Below, piece by piece: positions 8,712 through 17,321 of a stretch of DNA of 64,000 bases. Location of the stretch: assembly GCA_016792845.1 (NCBI GenBank), contig JAEUKH010000028.1, forward strand, positions 620,001 to 684,000. Reading direction: 5' to 3'. The position numbers were made by a program, and so were the translations under genes. The stretch is from Myxococcales bacterium (GTDB lineage: Bacteria > Myxococcota_A > Polyangia > Polyangiales > Ga0077539). Position 1 is the first letter of the stretch, and each line of letters starts with the position of its first letter. The notes below the pieces were generated by a model that worked only from the letters and a program-made list of their open reading frames with translations, ran no database searches and was not told where the DNA came from.

Positions 8712-11700
8712 GTGGGTGTTGTGTTGCCGGGGGTTGAGCTCCACGCGCGGAGTGCGTTCAGTTTTCTTCGAGGGGCCTCTTCGCCTGAGGCGATGGTCGC
8801 GCAGGCGGCGTCGATGGGGTACGGGGCGATGGCCTTGCTCGACCACGACGGGCTCTACGGTGCGCCGCGCTTCGAGCGGGCGGCGCGCGAGGCGGGGCTT
8901 CGGCCCATCCACGGGGCCACGGTGGGGGTCTGTGACGCCGCGGCGGGGGTCGAGGGGCGGCTCGCGCTCTTGGTGTTGAACCGCACGGGGTATCAAAACC
9001 TGTCGATGCTGCTCACCTTGGCGCACCTGCGGGTCACCAAGGCCGAGGCGCGCGAGGGCCTTGCGACGGTGACCCTCGACGCGCTGCGCGCGCACCGTGA
9101 GGGGCTCTTCGCGCTGCTCTTGGCGGGCGAGGCGCCGTTGGCGCGGCTGGCGGCGCGCGAGCTCGGGCCGCACCGTGCGGCCTGTCTGCGGTGGGCCGAG
9201 GCGGTGGTGGGGTGTCTGGGGCGCGAGCACGTGGGGGTCGAGCTCACCCGGCACCATCACCGCCCTGAAGAGCGGCGCACCCAGCGGCTCGTGGCGCTGG
9301 CGCAGTGCCTGGGGGTCGAGGCCGTCGCGACCGGTGACGCGCGCTACGCCCGGCCCGAAGACGCCGCGCTGCACGACGTGTTGACGGTGACCCGCCTGCA
9401 CACGACGGTCGAGGCGGCGGGGCGGCGGCTGCATCCGAGTCGGCAGTGGTACCTCCGCGAGCCGGCGGAGATGGAGGCTTTGTTCAGCGACCTGCCAGAG
9501 AGCCTCGGGGCGGCGCGGGCGCTGTCAGAGCGCTGCGGCTTCACCCTGGGTGACCTGGGGTACACCTTCCCGAGTGTGCCGGTGCCTGCGGGCGAGACGG
9601 CGTTCTCGTGGCTCCACAAGCTCACCTACGAGGGTGCGCGGCGGCGGTACCGCCCGCTCGGCCGCGCGGCCGCGGCGCAGCTGGCGCGCGAGCTCGACCT
9701 TATCGGCAAGCTCGACATGGCGGGCTATTTTCTCTTGGTCCACGACCTGATTCGGTACTGCCGCGCGGCGTCGATCATGGTGCAGGGGCGGGGCTCGGCG
9801 GCCAACAGCGCGGTGTGCTACGCGCTCGAGATCACCGCCGTCGACCCCGTGGCGATGGGCCTTCTCTTCGAACGCTTTCTCTCTGAAGAGCGGGGCGAGT
9901 GGCCTGACATCGACCTCGATCTGCCGAGCGGCGCGCAGCGCGAGAAGGTGATCCAGTACGTCTATCAGACCTACGGGGCGCGGGGCGCCGCGATGACGGC
10001 CAACGTGGTCACCTACCGCGCGCGGAGCGCGGTGCGCGAGGTGGGCAAGGCCCTTGGCTTCCCCGAGGGGGTGCTCGGCGCGGTGGCGCGGCAGATCGGG
10101 CACGCGGGCTCCTTCGAGCGCGACTGGCTCGACGCGCGGATGGGCCAGGCGGGCTTCGCGGCGCACGACCCGCGGGTGGCCCAGTGGGTCTCGCTCGCCC
10201 TCGCGCTTCAAGACCTCCCGCGGCACCTCGGGCAACACTCGGGCGGCATGGTGATCGCGGGGGGGCGGCTCGACACCGTGGTGCCCCTCGAACCCGCGGC
10301 GATGCCGGGTCGGGTGGTGATCCAGTGGGACAAAGACGACTGCGCGGCCCTCGGCATTTTGAAGGTCGATCTCTTGGGGCTCGGCATGATGGCCGTGCTC
10401 GAAGAGACCTTCGCGACGGTGCGCCGGGTCGACCAGGTCGACCTCGACATGGCGCACCTCCCGGCCAACGACCCCAAGACCTACGCGATGCTCCAAGAGG
10501 CCGACACCATCGGGGTGTTTCAGGTCGAGTCGCGGGCCCAGATGGCCACCCTCCCTCGGATGAAACCCAAGTGTTTCTACGATCTTGTGATCGAGGTGGC
10601 GTTGATCCGCCCGGGGCCCATCGTGGGCAAGATGGTGCACCCCTACCTCGCGCGGCGGGCGGGCCGCGAGCCGGTGGTGTACGCGCACCCGGCGCTCGAG
10701 CCGATCTTGAAGCGAACGTTGGGCATCCCGCTCTTTCAAGAGCAGCTGATGCGGGTGGCGATGGTGGCCGCGGGCTTCTCGGGCGGCGAGGCCGAGACCT
10801 TGCGGCGGGCCATGGGCTCGAAGCGCAGCGTCGCGAAGATGGCGCAGCTTGAGTCGCGGCTCCGCGAGGGCATGCGGCAAAACGGCTACCCCGAGGCCGC
10901 CCAAGACGAGGTCGTGCGCGGCATCAGCTCGTTCGCGCTCTACGGCTTCCCAGAGTCGCACGCGGCGAGCTTTGCGCTGCTGGTGTATGCGAGCGCGTAC
11001 CTTCGGGCGCATTACCCCGCGACCTTCGTGGCCGCGATGTTGAACCACTGGCCCATGGGCTTTTACCACCCCGCGACGCTGGTCAAAGACGCGCAGCGGC
11101 ACGGCGTCTCGTTTCGCCCCGTCGACGTGATGCGCTCGGCCTGGGCCTGCACCCGCGAAGACGCGCCGGCGCTGCAGGTGGTGCGCATGGGGCTTCGGTA
11201 TGTGCGCGGTCTTACAGAAGAAACTGCCGTTCGTCTCGAAGCCGCCCGGGCCGCCGAGGGCTTCCGAAGCCTCGACGATTTTCGTCGCCGGGTGCGCCCG
11301 CGGGAAGATGAGTTCAACGCGCTGGCAGAGCTCGGCGCCTTCGCGACCCTCGACCCCGCGCGGCCCTGGTCGCGGCGCGAGGCCCTTTGGCAGATCAAGG
11401 CCTTCGCGGCCAGCGAGGGGGCCCTCTTCGAGGCGAGCGATCACCCGCGCGAGGCCCTGCCGTGGGCCGACATGAGCCTCGAAGAGCGGGTCAACGCCGA
11501 CTACCGCGTGAGCGGCCTGACCGTTGGGCCCCACCCGATGCGCTTCTACCGCGCGCGCCTCGACGCCGAGGGCGCTTGCACGGTGGCGGCCTTCGTCGCG
11601 CGCCCGCACGGCGCGGCGGTGCGGCTCGCGGGGGTGGTGATCACCCGGCAGCGCCCCCAAACCGCCAAGGGATTCTTCTTTTTGACCCTCGAAGATGAAA

Positions 11701-11897
11701 CAGGGATCGCCAACACCATCGTACCGCCGTCGCTCTTCACCGAGCATCGCGCGCTGCTGGTGGCCGAGCCGCTCTTGTGCCTCGACGGGGTGGTGCAGCG
11801 CCAAGAGGGGGTGGTGAGCCTCAAGGTGGTGGCGGTGCAGGGCCTTGTGCCCCGCGAGGGCCTCGGGCCGATGCCCGCCTCGCATGATTTTCGCTGA
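8712..11897 (+). CDS. dnaE2: Error-prone DNA polymerase III alpha subunit (DnaE2/ImuC)
   Basis: A 1,061-residue C-family polymerase that takes part in translesion synthesis and damage-induced mutagenesis. The N-terminal PHP-like domain (HARSAFSFLRGASSPEAMV, ALLDHDGLYG) lacks the full set of metal ligands of replicative enzymes, as usual for DnaE2. The palm has GRGSAANSAVCY, the catalytic pair in WPDIDLD (about residue 400) and the third Asp in LKVDLLGLG (about 555). A C-terminal OB fold follows (VRLAGVVITRQRPQTAKGFFFLTLEDE). Length agrees with DnaE2 (about 1,050). GTG 8712 is the annotated start; GTG 8721 or TTG 8724 fit better if transcription starts near 8717. No imuA or imuB lies next to it. 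Confidence 0.95.
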   Translation: MGVVLPGVELHARSAFSFLRGASSPEAMVAQAASMGYGAMALLDHDGLYGAPRFERAAREAGLRPIHGATVGVCDAAAGVEGRLALLVLNRTGYQNLSMLLTLAHLRVTKAEAREGLATVTLDALRAHREGLFALLLAGEAPLARLAARELGPHRAACLRWAEAVVGCLGREHVGVELTRHHHRPEERRTQRLVALAQCLGVEAVATGDARYARPEDAALHDVLTVTRLHTTVEAAGRRLHPSRQWYLREPAEMEALFSDLPESLGAARALSERCGFTLGDLGYTFPSVPVPAGETAFSWLHKLTYEGARRRYRPLGRAAAAQLARELDLIGKLDMAGYFLLVHDLIRYCRAASIMVQGRGSAANSAVCYALEITAVDPVAMGLLFERFLSEERGEWPDIDLDLPSGAQREKVIQYVYQTYGARGAAMTANVVTYRARSAVREVGKALGFPEGVLGAVARQIGHAGSFERDWLDARMGQAGFAAHDPRVAQWVSLALALQDLPRHLGQHSGGMVIAGGRLDTVVPLEPAAMPGRVVIQWDKDDCAALGILKVDLLGLGMMAVLEETFATVRRVDQVDLDMAHLPANDPKTYAMLQEADTIGVFQVESRAQMATLPRMKPKCFYDLVIEVALIRPGPIVGKMVHPYLARRAGREPVVYAHPALEPILKRTLGIPLFQEQLMRVAMVAAGFSGGEAETLRRAMGSKRSVAKMAQLESRLREGMRQNGYPEAAQDEVVRGISSFALYGFPESHAASFALLVYASAYLRAHYPATFVAAMLNHWPMGFYHPATLVKDAQRHGVSFRPVDVMRSAWACTREDAPALQVVRMGLRYVRGLTEETAVRLEAARAAEGFRSLDDFRRRVRPREDEFNALAELGAFATLDPARPWSRREALWQIKAFAASEGALFEASDHPREALPWADMSLEERVNADYRVSGLTVGPHPMRFYRARLDAEGACTVAAFVARPHGAAVRLAGVVITRQRPQTAKGFFFLTLEDETGIANTIVPPSLFTEHRALLVAEPLLCLDGVVQRQEGVVSLKVVAVQGLVPREGLGPMPASHDFR

Positions 11898-11931
11898 CCT
11901 CGGTCGTCTTGGGGCACACTCGCGGGCCGCG

Positions 11932-12672
11932 ATGTTGACCCCACGACGAATGGCCTTGGGCGGGCTCTGGTTGGCCCTCGGGTGTGCTTCGAGCCCGCGA
12001 CCCGCGGCGAGCCCTGAGACCCGCAGCGAGGCGCCTCGGCCCGCGCCTCCGCAGGCCGCCGTCGACGCCGGCACCCGGTGTCCGAACGGGGGCGGCATGA
12101 CCATCGAGGGACAGCTCGGCACCATCGCCCAGGGCAACGTGCGCGAGGTGATCGCCCAGGCGGGCGAGGCCTTTCAGGCGTGTTACACGCGGCGGTTGGA
12201 GGTGATCCCGGTGCTGTCGGGGGCCATCGAGCTGCGGCTGCGGGTGGGCGTCGACGGGCGGGTTCGCTACGCGCTGCCTGTGCAGAGCGGGCTCGGCGAC
12301 GGCGAGACCGAGGCGTGCATGTTGGGGGTCGCGCGGGCCCTGGTGTTTGAAGCGCCGTGCGGCGGCGAGGCCGAGGTGACGCACCGGGCCGAGTATGACC
12401 CGGGCCCCGACGTGCGCGCGGCGACGCCCCTCGCGGCGACCCGCTTTGACGCCGCATTGCGCACCCACCGGAGGGCCCTCGCGGCGTGTGCGGGAGCCTC
12501 GGGGCTCGACGTCCAGGCGTACATCGCGCCCGACGGTCGGGTGATGGCGGGCGCGGGGGCGAGCTCCGAGGCGCAGCTCACGGCCCGGAGCTGCGCGCTG
12601 GGGGTGGTGACCGGGTGGCGGATGCCGCCTCCGGGGTCGTGGTGGGCGCGGAGCCGGCTGACCCTCCCGTAG
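11932..12672 (+). CDS. Lipoprotein with AgmX/PglI C-terminal-like domain
   Basis: A 246-residue protein with a lipoprotein signal (LALGC, Cys about 18; alternative start ATG 11950) and a Pro/Ala-rich linker. Residues about 65-150 match the AgmX/PglI-type, TonB-C-like module: FQACYTRRLEVIPVLSG, then ELRLRVGVDGRVRY, then a Cys-containing block ending VARALVFEAPCGG. A second, degenerate copy may follow (ALAACAGASGLDVQAYIAPDGRV). Such modules occur in many myxobacterial envelope and motility proteins. It sits 34 bases after dnaE2 and may be read from the same transcript, although a link to DNA damage is not evident. Confidence 0.75.
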   Translation: MLTPRRMALGGLWLALGCASSPRPAASPETRSEAPRPAPPQAAVDAGTRCPNGGGMTIEGQLGTIAQGNVREVIAQAGEAFQACYTRRLEVIPVLSGAIELRLRVGVDGRVRYALPVQSGLGDGETEACMLGVARALVFEAPCGGEAEVTHRAEYDPGPDVRAATPLAATRFDAALRTHRRALAACAGASGLDVQAYIAPDGRVMAGAGASSEAQLTARSCALGVVTGWRMPPPGSWWARSRLTLP

Positions 12673-12734
12673 TCGGGTGCGGGTGAGGCGTTTCGTGAGG
12701 GCCCGGGGTCTGCTAGAAGCGCTCGAAACCCACC

Positions 12735-13874
12735 ATGGATTTTGAGCTCAACGAGACCCAGACCCTCGTCCGTGACACCGCCCGTCAGTACGCTGAGCGG
12801 GTGCTTCGACCGCAGGCGGCGGCCTTCGAGAAGGCTGAGAAGATCCCCGCCGAGGTGCTCGCCGAGATGGCGGGCCTCGGGCTCATGGGGGTCAACCTCC
12901 CGGCCGCGCGCGGGGGCGCCGAAGCGGGCCCGGTGTCGTACGCGCTGGCCATGATGGAGGTCGCCCGGGGCTGCGCCTCGACCGCGGTCACCATGGCCGT
13001 GACCAACATGGTGGGCGAGGTGATCGAAGCCTTCGGCACCGAGGCCCAACGCGCGCAGCACGTCACCGCGCTCGCGAGCGGGGCCTACAAAGCCGGCGCC
13101 TTCGCCCTGAGCGAGCCCGAGGCAGGGAGCGACCCCGGCGCCATGCGCACCACCGCGACCTTCGAGGGCGGGCGATGGGTGCTGCGCGGGGCCAAACAAT
13201 GGATCACCTCAGGCGACATCGCGGGCGTGTTCGTGGTCTGGGCGCGCACCGGTGCGCCCGGCACGGCGGGGCTCTCGGCCTTTCTCGTCGAGGGCGGCAC
13301 ACCCGGGCTCAAGGTGGGGCACCACGAAGACAAGATGGGCCTCCGCGGGTCGAGCACCGTGCCCTTGAGCTTTGACGAGTGTTCGGTGCCCGAGGGCGCG
13401 CTCCTCGGCAGCCTCGGGGGCGGCTTCAAGATCGCGATGATGGCCCTCGACGGCGGGCGCATCGGCATCGGGGCGCAGTGCGTCGGGGTGGCCACTGCGG
13501 CGCTCGAAGAGGCCGTCGCCTACGCCAAAGACCGGCAGCAGTTTGGCAAGACGATCGGTGAGTTTCAGGCCGTCCAGTGGATGCTCGCCGACGCCAAGAC
13601 CGAGCTTGAGGCGGCGCGGTTGTTGGTGCTGCGGGCGGCCTCGCTCAAAGAGGCCAGGCGCCCGTTCTCGCAAGAGGCGAGCGTGGCGAAGCTCTTCGCG
13701 AGCGAGACCGCGTGGCGGGTGGTCAACCGCGCCGTGCAGGTGCACGGGGGATACGGGTACACCCGAGAGTTTGCGGCCGAGCGGCACCTCCGCGACATCC
13801 GCGTGGCGCAGATCTATGAGGGCACGAGCGAGGTGCAGCGCATCGTGATCGCGCGCAACCTCTTGCGGGGCTGA
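12735..13874 (+). CDS. Acyl-CoA dehydrogenase
   Basis: A 379-residue FAD flavoenzyme, full length for the short/medium-chain family. It opens the alpha-beta double bond of acyl-CoA and passes electrons to ETF. Visible signatures are FALSEPEAGSDPGAMRT (FAD/substrate-binding signature 1, about 125-140), WITSGDIAG, and the C-terminal QVHGGYGYTREFAAERHLRD and IYEGTSEVQRIVIARNLL. The catalytic base is predicted at Glu362 in YEGTSE. The substrate chain length cannot be read from the sequence. The next gene is convergent 10 bases away, so the two share a transcription end region. Confidence 0.95.
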   Translation: MDFELNETQTLVRDTARQYAERVLRPQAAAFEKAEKIPAEVLAEMAGLGLMGVNLPAARGGAEAGPVSYALAMMEVARGCASTAVTMAVTNMVGEVIEAFGTEAQRAQHVTALASGAYKAGAFALSEPEAGSDPGAMRTTATFEGGRWVLRGAKQWITSGDIAGVFVVWARTGAPGTAGLSAFLVEGGTPGLKVGHHEDKMGLRGSSTVPLSFDECSVPEGALLGSLGGGFKIAMMALDGGRIGIGAQCVGVATAALEEAVAYAKDRQQFGKTIGEFQAVQWMLADAKTELEAARLLVLRAASLKEARRPFSQEASVAKLFASETAWRVVNRAVQVHGGYGYTREFAAERHLRDIRVAQIYEGTSEVQRIVIARNLLRG

Positions 13875-13884
13875 GGGCCCAGGG

Positions 13885-14385
13885 TCAGGCCGCGGCGCGG
13901 AGCGCTTCGAGGGCCGCGATGACCTTCGAGAAGCGCGCCTCGGCGAGCACCGCGCCCTCGCGACGCACGGCGCCGGGGTCGACCTCGAGGAGACGGTCGA
14001 CCCGGGCGTAACTGACGCGACCTTCGGCGTCCCACGGGCCCGCACCCACCGACACCGCCGCGCGCCCCTCGCGCCGCTTCGACGTCAACGGAACCCCCAA
14101 CAGCCGCCGCCCCCGATGCCCCACCAAGAGCACCGGGCGGTCTTTGCCCTGCCGCGGGTCGTCTTCGTACGGCACCCACATCCACACGATTTCGCCCGGG
14201 TCGAGCCCGCCCCCCGGAGAGGGCGCGTAGCGAAACACCTCGGTCGGCGCCGCGCGCTTCGGTTTGCCCTGCCGTGCCCGCGCTCGGGTCGCCTCGGCCG
14301 GAGGGAGCGCCCCCGCGTCACCGCGCGGCTCGAAGCCGAAGAGAATCCGCAGCATGCGCCAGAGGGTTCGAAAGAGCGATCGCAT
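13885..14385 (-). CDS. MazF/PemK-like protein with N-terminal hydrophobic arm
   Basis: A 166-residue protein. The C-terminal part, from about residue 60, matches the SH3-like MazF/PemK fold: PGEIVWMWVPYEDDPRQGKDRPVLLVG followed by LLGVPLTSK. A 20-residue hydrophobic/basic start (MRSLFRTLWRMLRILFGF) and a Lys/Arg-rich linker precede it, which is longer than a typical 110-residue toxin. No antitoxin-sized gene is adjacent: upstream is a divergent lipoprotein, downstream a convergent dehydrogenase. It may be a solitary, domesticated homolog rather than an active toxin. ATG 14385 was chosen because coding bias ends there. Confidence 0.75.
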   Translation of the reverse strand: MRSLFRTLWRMLRILFGFEPRGDAGALPPAEATRARARQGKPKRAAPTEVFRYAPSPGGGLDPGEIVWMWVPYEDDPRQGKDRPVLLVGHRGRRLLGVPLTSKRREGRAAVSVGAGPWDAEGRVSYARVDRLLEVDPGAVRREGAVLAEARFSKVIAALEALRAAA

Positions 14386-14534
14386 CGGTGAATCCTCTGC
14401 GGTTGATACGACGGCGCCCGCACGCGCGCGAGCCCGAGCGACGTGAAGCGCGTCATAGGGGCGCCCGGGTCGCCGCGATGTCACCGAGAAAGCGTTGCAG
14501 TGTTGCGAGGATGCGTGTGACACCCGAAGGCGTG

Positions 14535-16472
14535 ATGCGACGATCGCGCGGGCGGCGGTGGTGGGTCGGGGTGCTGGGGTCGTTGATGGCGTGCAGCGAA
14601 AGCTCCCAGCCCAGCAACACAACCCCGGGCGACGCGGCGACGGTGGCCGACCTCGGCGTCGGTGACGGCGGTGACGCGGCCCAACGCGATGCGGCCTCGC
14701 GCGATGGCAGCGTCGACGAAGACAGCACCGCCCCCGATGCGGGCACGCTCGATGCGGGCACGCTCGATGCTGGCTCGGTGGACGCGGGCACGCTCGATTC
14801 AGGCTCGCCAGACGCGGGCTCGCCAGACGCGGGCGATGCGGGCGAAGACGCCGAGACGCCGCCCTGCGGGATCTATCAGAGCCGCTGCGCCGGGGTGTGC
14901 ATCGTGACCGCGGTCGACCCCGCGAACTGCGGCGGGTGCGGCCTTCGCTGCGCCTCGGGCGAGGCCTGCGTGGCGGGCCGCTGCACCCGCGAGTGCCTCG
15001 GCGGATTGACCCTCTGTGACAGCCGATGTGTTGACGTGAACACCGACTCGGCCCACTGCGGCGCGTGCGCGAGCCCCTGCGGGCCGGGCCTCGCGTGCAA
15101 CGCGGGTCGATGCGAGCGCGGCATCGTCGTCGACCCGACGGGCGCGCAGTGTGCGGGCGCGGGCCCCATGGTCGACCTCGGCACCCGCGACGACCGGCGT
15201 CAGTGCGCAGGGGCCGTGGCCGAGACGACCTTTCGCTGGGCCGTATGCTCGTGTCGCGACATCGGGTTGAGCGCGCGCTTCGTGACCGACGGGTTTGACA
15301 GCGCGCGCGGAGGCTACGCGCCGGGCAGCGTGGGCGCGGGGGTGGGCGCCAACGGGCGCTTCAGCAACAGCAACGTCAGCGACGTCGGCGGGGCGCTGTG
15401 GGTCGGCAGCGCCGAGGGGTGGGGCCTGTCGAGCCCGCAGCGGGTGCGGCAGGTGTTGCGGGTGAACGGGCCGCTCCAGAGCTCGAACACCCTCGACGCT
15501 GACGACGCGGTGTACCTCCGCGGGGGCGTGAGCACCTCGTCGACGGTGCGGGTGGTGGGTGCGCTGCATCTTCCAGAAAATGCTACGGTTTCTGGCGATG
15601 TAAGCTACCGCAGACTCGTGCGCGAGGCGGTGAGCGTGGCGCCGCCCTGCGACTGCGACGAGGGGTCGCTCCTGCCGATCGGGTCGTGGGTCGCCGAGGC
15701 CCGCGGGCGCAACGACAACGCCCGCATCGGGCTCGACGCGAACGTGCTGGTGGGGCAGAACATGCCGCGTCGGCTCGACCTCCCGTGCGGGCGGTACTAC
15801 CTCGACGCGATCGCCGCGTCGGCGGCGGTGACGGTGGTGGCCCACGGCAATGTCGCGCTCTTCATCGGGCAGAGCGTTCAGACCTCGAACGCGCTCACCG
15901 TCACCCTCGACCCCGGCGCGAGCCTCGACCTCGTGGTGGCGGGTGACTTCGGGACGAGCGCTCCGGTCACCCTCGGATCGGTGAATTACCCTGCGGCGAC
16001 GAGGGTTTACATCGGCGGCAACTTCACCGTGTCGAACCGCGCGACGCTCGGGGCCAACTTCTACGCGCCCCGCGGCGCGATCGGCACCAGCGCGCCGCTC
16101 GAGGTGTTCGGCGGGGTGTTCGCGGGCTCGCTCCAGTCGTCGAATCAGCTCACGGTTCACTACGATCGGGCCGTGCTGCGGGTGGGCGAGGGCTGCGCGG
16201 GGCGACCGATGACGCCGCCCGAGACGGGCCCCGACGGAGGCGTCACGGGTGACGCGGGCGGCGCCGACGGGGGCACGCCGCGCGACGCGACGGCGACCCA
16301 AGACGCGGGCGCCGCACGCGACAGCGGCGGGCCGGCGCCGACCTGCGCGCGATGCCAAGACTGCGCCAACCAGGCGTGTGTGGGCGGCCAGTGCGGGGCG
16401 TGCCGAAACGACGGCGATTGCTGCGCGCCGTTGCAGTGCTGGCAGGGGCGCTGCGTGGTCATCCCGGGCTGA
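14535..16472 (+). CDS. Cys-rich lipoprotein with beta-helix (DUF7305/bactofilin-like) region
   Basis: About 645 residues. Order: lipoprotein signal (GSLMAC); a low-complexity DAGTL-type repeat; Cys-rich modules (NCGGCGLRCASGEACVAGRC, HCGACASPCGPGLACNAGRC) typical of myxobacterial secreted proteins; a Gly/Val/Ser-rich region about residues 260-560 with repeated short beta rungs (FSNSNVSDVGG, VNGPLQSSNT, YIGGNFTVSNRATLGANFY, EVFGGVFAGSLQSSNQLTVHYD) suggesting a beta-helix; a second Asp/Gly/Ala linker; and a C-terminal knot (CARCQDCANQACVGGQCGAC). ATG 14535 lies 4 bases after GAAGG; ATG 14511 and 14478 are alternatives. It probably sits at the cell surface. Function unknown. Confidence 0.75.
   Translation: MRRSRGRRWWVGVLGSLMACSESSQPSNTTPGDAATVADLGVGDGGDAAQRDAASRDGSVDEDSTAPDAGTLDAGTLDAGSVDAGTLDSGSPDAGSPDAGDAGEDAETPPCGIYQSRCAGVCIVTAVDPANCGGCGLRCASGEACVAGRCTRECLGGLTLCDSRCVDVNTDSAHCGACASPCGPGLACNAGRCERGIVVDPTGAQCAGAGPMVDLGTRDDRRQCAGAVAETTFRWAVCSCRDIGLSARFVTDGFDSARGGYAPGSVGAGVGANGRFSNSNVSDVGGALWVGSAEGWGLSSPQRVRQVLRVNGPLQSSNTLDADDAVYLRGGVSTSSTVRVVGALHLPENATVSGDVSYRRLVREAVSVAPPCDCDEGSLLPIGSWVAEARGRNDNARIGLDANVLVGQNMPRRLDLPCGRYYLDAIAASAAVTVVAHGNVALFIGQSVQTSNALTVTLDPGASLDLVVAGDFGTSAPVTLGSVNYPAATRVYIGGNFTVSNRATLGANFYAPRGAIGTSAPLEVFGGVFAGSLQSSNQLTVHYDRAVLRVGEGCAGRPMTPPETGPDGGVTGDAGGADGGTPRDATATQDAGAARDSGGPAPTCARCQDCANQACVGGQCGACRNDGDCCAPLQCWQGRCVVIPG
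14736..14825 (+). repeat. 15-bp coding repeat (DAGTL-type), six units
   Basis: Six consecutive 15-base units of the form GAYGCGGGCACGCTC with base changes encode DAGTL, DAGTL, DAGSV, DAGTL, DSGSP and DAGSP, and a partial seventh continues to 14834. The repeats lie in the linker just after the lipid-anchored N-terminus, so they are likely a flexible spacer of variable length. Confidence 0.85.
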
Positions 16473-17262
16473 GCGCGGCGCGGGGCGTGTCGCCGAAGCG
16501 CGGCAGGAGCACGCGTTCGAGGGCGTCGCAGTACGCCGCGAGGCCGTTGCGGCGCCCCCGGGCCCGCAGCACGTCGAGCGGCGTCTCGGCCCAGCACTTC
16601 TGCGCCCGGGCCCGCAGCGGCGCGAGGCCCGCGCCCGCGCCGAGGAGCGTGCGCGCGACCCACTTGGCGTCGCGGGGGTCGCCCATGCGGTCGCTCATGA
16701 GGCGCTCGGAGGCGAGGGTGGGGTCGAAGCCGAGGCGGTCGGTGACCTCGCGAAGACGCGCGCGCTCGGCGGCGTTCTCGGGCACAAAGCCCGACACCAC
16801 CCACGCCTCGCTCTCGCGGTGAAATGACGCGGCGACCGCCGGGAGCGCCACGTCGGCCATGGCCACCCCCACCTCGAAGCGCTCTCCCTCGGGGGTCTCG
16901 CCGTCGGTGTCGGCCGCGAGGAGCACCACATCAGGCCGCGGGTCGAGCACCGCGGCGAGCTGCATCGCGCGGAAGGCCTGCCGCGCCGCCCCGTGTGGCG
17001 CCCGCCGTCGACCCGTCTCTCTCGCGCGCACCCCGCCCGGCAGGCCCCGCGCCGCCGCGAGGTGCTCGACCAGGCGACGGTCGGCCCAATCGCTGTCAGG
17101 GCTCAGGCCCATCCAAACGCGCTGGGTGTCGCGCAGCTCAGGCGCCCAAAGCGCGCGCAACCAATCGGCCGCGGCCGCTTCGTAGACCACCCGGTCGCAG
17201 AGCGCGCGGGCGAGGGTGGCCGACAAGACATCTTCAGCCGAGACGAGAATGCGTAGGGTCAT
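16459..17262 (-). CDS. Uncharacterised protein, TOPRIM-like resemblance only
   Basis: A 267-residue protein I do not recognise. The N-terminus (TLRILVSAEDVLSATLARALCDRVV) and a later strand VVLLAADTDGETPEG carry acidic turns reminiscent of TOPRIM or DUF4276-like folds. That is weak evidence. The remainder is Arg/Ala-rich and helical. ATG 17262 begins the region with strong codon bias. The last 14 bases overlap the end of the lipoprotein gene convergently. It is divergent from pdxJ with 59 bases between the start codons. Confidence 0.6.
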   Translation of the reverse strand: MTLRILVSAEDVLSATLARALCDRVVYEAAAADWLRALWAPELRDTQRVWMGLSPDSDWADRRLVEHLAAARGLPGGVRARETGRRRAPHGAARQAFRAMQLAAVLDPRPDVVLLAADTDGETPEGERFEVGVAMADVALPAVAASFHRESEAWVVSGFVPENAAERARLREVTDRLGFDPTLASERLMSDRMGDPRDAKWVARTLLGAGAGLAPLRARAQKCWAETPLDVLRARGRRNGLAAYCDALERVLLPRFGDTPRAALSPG

Positions 17263-17321
17263 GACACCGTGCGCGCAGGGTGACGCTGGCGCGCTGCGAG
17301 GCTTCGTTGTAGTGCGCGCCG

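Noticed and set aside
9525..12137. 870-codon open frame antisense to dnaE2
   Set aside because: It is rich in His, Arg and Ala with no motif; long antisense frames are a by-product of GC-rich third positions.
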